Below are positions 59,049 to 64,000 of a DNA stretch of 64,000 bases, in pieces. The first letter of the stretch is position 1; each line of letters begins with the position of its first letter. The translations under genes and the position numbers were made by a program. Below the pieces are notes generated by a model that did not search any database, was not told the DNA's origin, and was given only the letters and a program-made list of their open reading frames with translations. Origin of the DNA: Bhargavaea changchunensis. Lineage in GTDB: Bacteria > Bacillota > Bacilli > Bacillales_A > Planococcaceae. The stretch lies in assembly GCF_042665595.1 (NCBI RefSeq), contig NZ_JBHTCT010000005.1, forward strand, positions 310,001-374,000. The letters are read 5' to 3'.

Positions 59049-59252
59049 TCATAATGCCTGCTCATCGATGTCCCATTCTTTTAGGTTCGGGATTTTTAGC
59101 GAATCGCAGAGTACTTTTACCGATTGGAAGGTGCGTTCTGCGGTTTCTTCAATGGTCTTGTCTTCATCCGCGGAGTTGATCCTGCCGATGTCCGTCAACC
59201 GCTCTAGTGCAGGCATCCTTGCTGTATTCCAGGACTATCGGCAAACCTTCGC
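59049..59252 (-). pseudogene. C-terminal remnant of an iron-type alcohol dehydrogenase
   Basis: On the minus strand one frame reads GLPIVLEYSKDAC (about 59252-59214). After a one-base shift the next frame reads PALERLTDIGRINSADED and continues to LKIPNLKEWDIDEQAL and a TGA at 59051-59049. The order and motifs (LPxVLEY..AC, ERLxDIGR, then a helix ending L.IP.L.E..I) match the C-terminus of iron-containing alcohol dehydrogenases. The N-terminal domain and metal-site histidines are gone. The surviving ORF is about 55 codons. Confidence 0.6.
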
Positions 59253-59298
59253 GGGGGGAGGGGTCGGCTTTTTGGTTTTGTTTAATTCAGCTAGTATC

Positions 59299-59382
59299 CG
59301 TAATGACTCAGGCTTAATTGGTAGTCGTTCAAGCGTAACAGGTAATGATTCATGCAAGTTGGGTAATCATTCAACTTTCTTA
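59299..59382. repeat. Degenerate 21-bp-phased repeat, four units
   Basis: Units beginning at 59299, 59320, 59341 and 59362 share a GGTAATNATTCA-like core, exactly 21 bp apart (CGTAATGACTCA, GGTAGTCGTTCA, GGTAATGATTCA, GGTAATCATTCA). The last unit overlaps the stop of the TetR gene at 59367, so on the coding strand the array starts at the stop codon, as in the array after the aminotransferase gene. Confidence 0.75.
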
Positions 59383-59990
59383 TACAGCCCATACCTACCC
59401 ATCACCCCATCCATAAACACCTCAATATATTCCCTGCTCTCTTTCTGCAGATCAAACGTCTCCCCGAACGCATGCCAGTCGTACAAAGTCCCGCGCATGC
59501 ATCGGGTAATTTGCCAGGTGAGCTTCTGGATGTCGATGTCTCCCTGCAGTTCCCCCCGCTCAATCGCTTCTCCGATCAATCCCCTGATGATCCGGTACAA
59601 GCTTCGGTCGGAGTTGGCGAAGAAGTTTTCGTCGGTGTCGTTGAGGCCGCTCATGTAGACGGTCCGCATGAGGTCTTTGCCGAGGACGTTTTCGAGGTGG
59701 TCCATCTGCCCTTCAAACAGGAGGAGGATCTTTTCTTTAAAAGCAGCCTCTTCAGGAATGGTAAGGACGAATTCTTCATAGAAGGAGTCAATTTCTTTAA
59801 ATTTCTCGATGAAGATGCCGTATTTGGATTTGAAGTGGCCGTAGAAGGCGCCTTTGGAGCTGTTGCTCTTTTGGACGATTTCATCGACGCTGACATTATC
59901 GAAGCCTTTCTTTTTAAATAGTTCCAATGCGGTGTCGAACAGCCTTTGCTTGGTCTGTTCTGCCTGGGTTTGCCGGTTTGTTGTCGTCAT
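59367..59990 (-). CDS. TetR/AcrR-family transcriptional regulator (paralogue)
   Basis: 207 residues. The N-terminal helix-turn-helix contains GFDNVSVDEIVQKSNSSKGAFYGHFKSKYGIF (about residues 28-60), nearly identical in the recognition helix to the TetR protein at 32776-33372. The C-terminal effector domain is also alike (a WHAFGETFD stretch corresponds to WSLNRGRIS). The ATG follows GGGGAG. It is divergent from the acyl-CoA synthetase at 60129, with AGAC-N4-GTCT operators at 60066-60090 between them. It probably represses both directions. Confidence 0.92.
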   Translation of the reverse strand: MTTTNRQTQAEQTKQRLFDTALELFKKKGFDNVSVDEIVQKSNSSKGAFYGHFKSKYGIFIEKFKEIDSFYEEFVLTIPEEAAFKEKILLLFEGQMDHLENVLGKDLMRTVYMSGLNDTDENFFANSDRSLYRIIRGLIGEAIERGELQGDIDIQKLTWQITRCMRGTLYDWHAFGETFDLQKESREYIEVFMDGVMGRYGLYKKVE

Positions 59991-60033
59991 GTTTCTCCCC
60001 TTTCAATGTTCATATTAATTATTCTAAATATTA

Positions 60034-60063
60034 TTGACATAACAATCCTCTATTGCTTATATT
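60034..60063 (+). promoter_or_regulatory. Sigma-A promoter of acyl-CoA synthetase/MHS operon
   Basis: TTGACA (60034-60039) and a TATATT-like -10 (60058-60063) are 18 bases apart. The two TetR operators lie immediately downstream, over the start point, which fits repression by promoter occlusion. Confidence 0.7.
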
Positions 60064-60065
60064 AT

Positions 60066-60077
60066 AGACTATAGTCT
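60066..60077. promoter_or_regulatory. TetR-type operator (AGACTATAGTCT)
   Basis: A perfect 12-bp palindrome of the AGAC-N4-GTCT class found also at 32690 and 32719. It sits directly downstream of the -10 element. Confidence 0.78.
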
Positions 60078-60078
60078 A

Positions 60079-60090
60079 AGACTGCGGTCT
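60079..60090. promoter_or_regulatory. TetR-type operator (AGACTGCGGTCT)
   Basis: A second AGAC-N4-GTCT site starting 13 bp after the first, so the pair is tighter than the 29-bp spacing at 32690/32719. Confidence 0.78.
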
Positions 60091-60098
60091 ATGAAAGT

Positions 60099-60112
60099 TG
60101 TAAGCGCTTTAA
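60099..60112. promoter_or_regulatory. cre-like box (TGTAAGCGCTTTAA)
   Basis: A strong cre match centred on CG, in the leader between the TetR operators and the synthetase ATG, a good position for CcpA repression by roadblock. Confidence 0.65.
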
Positions 60113-60128
60113 AAAGGGAGGGTACATC

Positions 60129-61685
60129 ATGGACATCATCGGAAACCGGACACTGCGCACGGTACTAAAAGAAAAGGCGGAACAGTACGGGGACAAGGAA
60201 TTGATTGCATTCGAAGACGCGAATGGCAACCAGACTCGAAAGACGTACAGAGAGTTTCACGAGGAAGTGCTGGCATTCAGCCGTTCGCTTCTCCACCTTG
60301 GCATCAAAAAAGGCGACCACTTCACCGTCCATCTGCCGAACAACACGGAGTTCCTGACCATTTGGTTTGCGGCAGCGGAGATCGGTGCGGTCATGGTGCC
60401 GACCAACGTCCTGTCAACCGCAGATGAGATGAACTATCTGATCAACCACTCGGATTCGGTTTTGCTGATCACCGAGGAAGACTACCTGGATAAGTTCGCC
60501 AGCATCAAAGACGAGATTCCAAACATCCGGCATACCATACTGACACGCTCCGAAGCTCATGAGGGAGCCCATTCTTTCGACCAGCTTGTCGAAGAAGGAA
60601 AACAACTCGATATCGAACTTCCTGAAGTCCACCCGGAAGATGTCGTCGGAATGCTCTACACTTCCGGCACGACCTCCAAGCCGAAAGGCGTTCAGGTGAC
60701 GAATGCAAATTATATTTTTACCGGTGAGCTGATGTCCAAGACAATCGGACTTACGCCAGAAGACCGGACATTCACGGTACTTCCCCTCTTCCACGGCAAC
60801 GGGCAGTACTACACCTGCATGCCGGCACTGATAGCGGGCGGAAGCATCGCTCTTACCGAACGGTTCAGTGCTACCCGCTACTTCAAGCAGGCCAAGGCGC
60901 TCGGCGGGACGGTCGGTTCGCTGTTCGCTGCTCCGATACGCATGATTCTTTCAAAGGAGTACGACCCGGCAGACCGGGACAACCCGCTCCGGCTCATCCT
61001 GTTCGCCCAATCGGTCGGGCAGCAGGAACTCGACCAGTTCGAAGATCAGTTCGATACCCGCCTCTATCAGCTATACGGCATGACTGAAACCGTCGGGATT
61101 CCGCTCATGAACCAGCCGTACGGAACGCCCAATAACCTGAGCATCGGACGGCCGACCCTCGGGTATAAAGTGAAGCTGATTGACGAGGAAGGCAACGCGG
61201 TTCCGGCAGGACAGACCGGGCAAATCGTCGTAAAGGGCGTTCCGGGCAGGACGATCATGAAAGGCTATTTCAAGAATCCCGAGGCCACTGCTGCCACCGT
61301 CCAGGACGGCTGGCTGATGACGGGCGACAACGCAAGGCTCGGCGAAGACGGCCGATTCTTCTTTGTGGACCGCCTGAAAGACATGATCAAGCGCTCCGGC
61401 GAGAACGTCGCAGCCGGCGAAGTGGAAAGCGTGCTGACCGATCATGAAGCGGTATATGAAGCCGCAGTCATCGGCGTACCGGATCCGATCAAAGACGAGG
61501 CGATCAAGGCATTTGTCATCATGCACGACGGAGCTCAGGCTTCTTCGGAAGAACTGCTGGCCTACTGCCGTGAACGTCTCGCCAACTTCAAGGTGCCGGA
61601 CACCATTGATGTTGTAGAAGACTTCCCGAGAACCGCCGTCGGAAAGATTCAGAAGCACCTGATCCGCCAATCCGTCCTTGCGTGA
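60129..61685 (+). CDS. AMP-forming acyl-CoA synthetase
   Basis: 518 residues. Motifs: GMLYTSGTTSKPKGVQVTN around 175, PLFHGNGQYYT near 220, YGMTETVGIPL near 317, MTGDNARLGEDG near 398, DRLKDMIKRSGENVAAGEVE near 415 and the C-terminal Lys in PRTAVGKIQKHLI. The family includes crotonobetaine/carnitine, aromatic and medium-chain CoA ligases, so the acid is unknown. The ATG follows AAAGGGAGGG. It is the first gene of a two-gene operon with an MHS carrier, controlled by TetR-type sites and a cre box. Confidence 0.9.
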   Translation: MDIIGNRTLRTVLKEKAEQYGDKELIAFEDANGNQTRKTYREFHEEVLAFSRSLLHLGIKKGDHFTVHLPNNTEFLTIWFAAAEIGAVMVPTNVLSTADEMNYLINHSDSVLLITEEDYLDKFASIKDEIPNIRHTILTRSEAHEGAHSFDQLVEEGKQLDIELPEVHPEDVVGMLYTSGTTSKPKGVQVTNANYIFTGELMSKTIGLTPEDRTFTVLPLFHGNGQYYTCMPALIAGGSIALTERFSATRYFKQAKALGGTVGSLFAAPIRMILSKEYDPADRDNPLRLILFAQSVGQQELDQFEDQFDTRLYQLYGMTETVGIPLMNQPYGTPNNLSIGRPTLGYKVKLIDEEGNAVPAGQTGQIVVKGVPGRTIMKGYFKNPEATAATVQDGWLMTGDNARLGEDGRFFFVDRLKDMIKRSGENVAAGEVESVLTDHEAVYEAAVIGVPDPIKDEAIKAFVIMHDGAQASSEELLAYCRERLANFKVPDTIDVVEDFPRTAVGKIQKHLIRQSVLA

Positions 61686-61719
61686 GGATACACACTATAA
61701 ATAGGAAGAAGGCATCCAT

Positions 61720-63051
61720 ATGAAAAAAGGAAAAGTCCTGCTGGCAAGCCTCTCGGGTTCTGTCATTGAATGGTACGACTTCTATCTGTACGGGACGGCG
61801 ACCGCCCTGGTGTTCTCGACCCTGTTCTTCCCCAACCATGACCCAGCCATCTCCATTCTAATCGCCTTTGCGACATTCGGTGCCGGGTATGCGGCACGGC
61901 CGATCGGTAGCATCATCTTCGGACATATCGGGGACAGAATCGGGCGAAAAGCTTCGCTCATGCTGACCCTGATCGGGATGGGCGGCAGCTCCTTCCTGAT
62001 TGGGTTGCTTCCCACCTATGCACAGGTCGGTGTGCTCGCCCCTGCCCTCCTCGTCCTCCTGCGCCTTATCCAGGGCATAGCACTCGGCGGAGAATGGGGC
62101 GGAGCGGTCCTTCTGGCAACAGAATCCGCACGCAAAGGGCTCCGCGGCCTATTCGGTTCCATCCCGCAATTGGGCGTGCCGATCGGACTCGTCCTCGGAA
62201 CGTTCAGCTTCACCGCCATCAGCGCCTTCACGACTGAAGCACAATTCATGGCCTGGGGCTGGCGCATTCCGTTCCTCTTTAGTGCAGTGCTGATTGTTCT
62301 CGCCATCTGGATCCGGAGCACAATTGAAGAAACACCGGAATTCCAGAAGAAAAAAGAATCCGGCCAGATTGCAAAAATACCGGTTGCCGACTTGTTCCGC
62401 AATAACAAAAAAGACCTGTTCCGCATCATGGGGCTGAAGCTGGGCGACGGATTCTTCAACGTCTTCCTCATGTCATTCATCCTCGTCTACGCGACTACCT
62501 ACGTTGGGTATACCCGTGACCAGGCACTCATGGCACTGACACTCAGCTGTGCTACGATGATCATCACGATCCCGATTGTCGGCTACATCTCCGACTTTAT
62601 CGGCCGCAAGACGATCTACATCGCAGGACTTGTCGCCATGATCGCCCTGGCCATCCCGTACTTCCTGGCAGTCCCTGCAGGCACCGGCTGGTTCTTTACG
62701 ATGCAGATCCTGATGCTCGGCGTCATCTGGGCATCGATTTTCGCCACACAGGGAACGTTCTTCTCCGAACTGTTCCCGGCAAATGTCCGCTACACCGGTC
62801 TGTCACTCGGCTACCAGGTGGCCGCAGCCATCGTCGGCTTCGGCCCGATGCTCTGGGCCACGATGGGCGACCATTACGGCGCCGCTCCGTACCTGTTCGG
62901 CGGCTTCATGATTGGCGGACTCCTAATCTCCCTGGTGCTTTCCATCTTCTCGCCGGATACACGCACATTCACCCAGTATGAGGAGCATGCGGAACTTGGG
63001 GATCTTGAAGAACCTGAACTGAAGCTGACACCTTCGGGGAGCAACAGTTGA
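61720..63051 (+). CDS. MFS transporter, metabolite:H+ symporter (MHS) type
   Basis: 443 residues with twelve hydrophobic segments. MHS signatures are clear: SVIEWYDFYLYGTATALVF at residues 14-32, GYAARPIGSIIFGHIGDRIGRK near 55-76 and RLIQGIALGGEWGGAVLL near 114-131. Relatives carry shikimate, proline/betaine or dicarboxylates with protons. It lies 34 bp after the acyl-CoA synthetase gene, so it probably imports that enzyme's acid. Confidence 0.92.
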   Translation: MKKGKVLLASLSGSVIEWYDFYLYGTATALVFSTLFFPNHDPAISILIAFATFGAGYAARPIGSIIFGHIGDRIGRKASLMLTLIGMGGSSFLIGLLPTYAQVGVLAPALLVLLRLIQGIALGGEWGGAVLLATESARKGLRGLFGSIPQLGVPIGLVLGTFSFTAISAFTTEAQFMAWGWRIPFLFSAVLIVLAIWIRSTIEETPEFQKKKESGQIAKIPVADLFRNNKKDLFRIMGLKLGDGFFNVFLMSFILVYATTYVGYTRDQALMALTLSCATMIITIPIVGYISDFIGRKTIYIAGLVAMIALAIPYFLAVPAGTGWFFTMQILMLGVIWASIFATQGTFFSELFPANVRYTGLSLGYQVAAAIVGFGPMLWATMGDHYGAAPYLFGGFMIGGLLISLVLSIFSPDTRTFTQYEEHAELGDLEEPELKLTPSGSNS

Positions 63052-63068
63052 ATGATTGAGGAATGAGG

Positions 63069-63098
63069 AAAAGCAGCCGGAATGGCTGCTTTTCTTTT
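63069..63098. terminator. Bidirectional terminator between convergent genes
   Basis: AAAAGCAGCC and GGCTGCTTTT form a 10-bp stem with a 5-base loop, followed by CTTTTT. A- and T-rich arms allow termination from the MHS gene (plus) and from the small-protein cluster (minus). Confidence 0.85.
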
Positions 63099-63109
63099 TA
63101 ATATTCGAG

Positions 63110-63463
63110 TTAAACCCGCTCAATAATTACCTCACCATCAGCCTGCTCCAGAAACTTGATCATTTCCTCAACCAATTCAAACGCCACTTGTTTTAAACTT
63201 TCCATCCGATCAGATTTCTCTACGTCGAATGCCTTTAACTGCTGAATGGTTAATGGGATGTCCTCAATCGGTTGGGGTTCATCGTACCAGCCCTCCAGAT
63301 AAAAGTAATCCTTAACGATGCCTTCCTTTTCGATTCCGCTGTCAAAGAGGACATCCATGATGGTATCAAAATAACCGTCCCAAATGATCATACAGTCTTC
63401 TCCGTTAATTAAATTGATCTCTTGTTCGCCTTCGAAGCCATCGTAATATATTGTGTTGATCAC
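63110..63463 (-). CDS. Small hypothetical protein, tandem paralogue 1
   Basis: 117 residues, no family recognised. The start is taken as GTG 63463 behind GAGGGGG, which gives exactly the length of the next copy and the same VINTIYYDGFEGEQEI opening; the longer frame to 63493 is rejected. Shared features are WDGYFDTIMD near residue 28, the motif EGWYDEPQPIEDIPLTIQQLKAFD around 57-80 and a C-terminal helix ending in EVIIE. It is acidic and soluble. Tandem divergent copies of this kind are common for immunity proteins, but no toxin gene is visible. Confidence 0.75.
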   Translation of the reverse strand: MINTIYYDGFEGEQEINLINGEDCMIIWDGYFDTIMDVLFDSGIEKEGIVKDYFYLEGWYDEPQPIEDIPLTIQQLKAFDVEKSDRMESLKQVAFELVEEMIKFLEQADGEVIIERV

Positions 63464-63489
63464 GTCAGTCCCCCTCAACCTGCAACAAG

Positions 63490-63843
63490 TCAATCGTACT
63501 CGATGTATACTTGTCCTTCTGCACTCTTGAGAAACAGGATGATGCCCTGAAGCAGTTCAGGAGCTACTTTTTTCATGTTTTCGGTTCCTTCAGCATGGTT
63601 GATATCGAATGCCTTCAACTGTTTGATGGTTAGCGGAATATCTTCGATTCTCCAAGGATCGTCATACCAGCCCTCACGATAAAAATACTCTCGTATAATC
63701 CCCTTCTTTTCAGGATTTCCTTTTAGGAGAGCATCCATGATCGTATCAAAGTAGCCATCCCAGATACTCATCCTATTTTCTCCGTCACTTAAGACGACTT
63801 CATGCTCGCCTTCGAAGCCATCGTAATACTTTGTGTTGATCAT
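63490..63843 (-). CDS. Small hypothetical protein, tandem paralogue 2
   Basis: 117 residues, clearly the same family as 63110-63463: MINTKYYDGFEGEHEV at the start, IWDGYFDTIMDALL, REGWYDDPWRIEDIPLTI, LKAFDI and a C-terminal FLKSAEGQVYIEYD. Differences cluster in the 37-50 region and near residues 80-95. The ATG follows AAAGGGGGAC. The gap to the next copy is 26 bp, and the gap to the copy on its other side is 27 bp. Function is unknown. Confidence 0.75.
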   Translation of the reverse strand: MINTKYYDGFEGEHEVVLSDGENRMSIWDGYFDTIMDALLKGNPEKKGIIREYFYREGWYDDPWRIEDIPLTIKQLKAFDINHAEGTENMKKVAPELLQGIILFLKSAEGQVYIEYD

Positions 63844-63870
63844 GTAAGTCCCCCTTTAGCCCAAAACAAG

Positions 63871-64000
63871 TCAATCATACTCGATGAATACCTGTCCTTC
63901 TGCATTCTCAAGGAATTTGATCATGTCCTCAATGAGTTGAGGTAAGACTTCTATTAAAGTTTCCGTCCCTTCAGCTTTATCCAAATCAAATGCCCTAAGT
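63871..64000 (-). CDS. Small hypothetical protein, tandem paralogue 3 (partial)
   Basis: The minus-strand frame ending at the TGA 63873-63871 encodes the C-terminal 42 residues of a third copy: LRAFDLDKAEGTETL, then IEDMIKFLENAEG and a final QVFIEYD. The 5' part lies beyond the window. Its close match to copy 2 shows at least three tandem duplications, and the cluster may continue. Confidence 0.8.
   Translation of the reverse strand, partial: LRAFDLDKAEGTETLIEVLPQLIEDMIKFLENAEGQVFIEYD

Larger units (their letters stand above)
58596..59366. other. 770-bp intergenic region with repeats and gene remnant
   Basis: It holds the IclR promoter region (58596-58760, AT-rich), a hairpin at 58848-58873, a 21-bp repeat at 58959-59005, an alcohol-dehydrogenase remnant at 59049-59252 and a second 21-bp-phased repeat at 59299-59382. 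No intact gene is visible. It separates the AT-rich operon from the more GC-rich flank. Confidence 0.75.

Overview
The window looks like a chromosomal segment of a low-to-mid GC Gram-positive bacterium of the order Bacillales, probably Planococcaceae-like. This is inferred from AGGAGG-type ribosome-binding sites before almost every gene, CcpA cre-like boxes, a PatA-type aminotransferase, a DUF1672 lipoprotein, PucR, FadR, TetR and IclR regulators, and sigma-54 activators of the Bacillus type. There are no rRNA or tRNA genes, CRISPR arrays, integrases or transposases. Almost everything is uptake and breakdown of organic acids, acyl-CoAs, hydantoins, peptides or amides, and aromatics.

Layout: 1-2282 is a TRAP transporter (dctP-dctQ-dctM, dctM cut by the window edge). 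2467-3660 is a PatA-like aminotransferase followed by a 21-bp repeat array. 4182-6605 is a membrane carrier plus an amidohydrolase. 6701-8647 holds a small hypothetical gene, a DUF1643 gene and a serine hydrolase. 8803-18279 (minus strand) is one long beta-oxidation operon with a TRAP transporter inside it; it has a GG-N10-GC sigma-54 promoter, three GGTGAA/TTCACC palindromes and a PAS-AAA+ activator (18482-19846). 19979-20128 is the 3' remnant of a sigma-54 factor gene. 21715-27286 is a PucR-controlled set: SSS symporter, amidohydrolase and a creatinase-like M24 protein. 27603-29096 are two PD-(D/E)XK-type genes, and a truncated duplicate of one of them lies at 21339-21636. 29252-33372 is acetoacetyl-CoA synthetase, an MFS carrier and a divergent TetR gene.

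33480-42699 is a hydantoin module (hyuA, hyuB, carbamoylase, NCS1 permease, racemase) with its own sigma-54 promoter, palindromic upstream sites and activator. 42970-47261 is a GntR/FadR regulator with an FAH-family enzyme, a flavin hydroxylase and an extradiol dioxygenase, which reads as a small aromatic meta-cleavage set. 47342-58595 is a visibly AT-richer minus-strand operon headed by an IclR gene, with a TAXI-TRAP importer, an ADP-forming acyl-CoA synthetase, two crotonases, a split hot-dog hydratase, an SDR, a thiolase and a hydroxyacyl-CoA dehydrogenase. 58596-59366 is decayed DNA with repeats and an alcohol-dehydrogenase remnant. 59367-63051 is a TetR gene, an acyl-CoA synthetase and an MHS-type carrier. 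63110-64000 holds three tandem copies of a small unknown protein.

Together the genes form at least five import-plus-activation modules that feed acetyl-CoA or amino-acid metabolism, each with a local regulator. Several also carry cre-like boxes, which suggests global carbon catabolite control. The strongest regulatory observations are the two sigma-54 modules with visible promoter and enhancer sites, and two TetR paralogues that share the same AGAC-N4-GTCT operator. The least explained parts are the pathway of the AT-rich operon, the 21-bp-period arrays placed just after stop codons, and the tandem small-protein family at the right edge.
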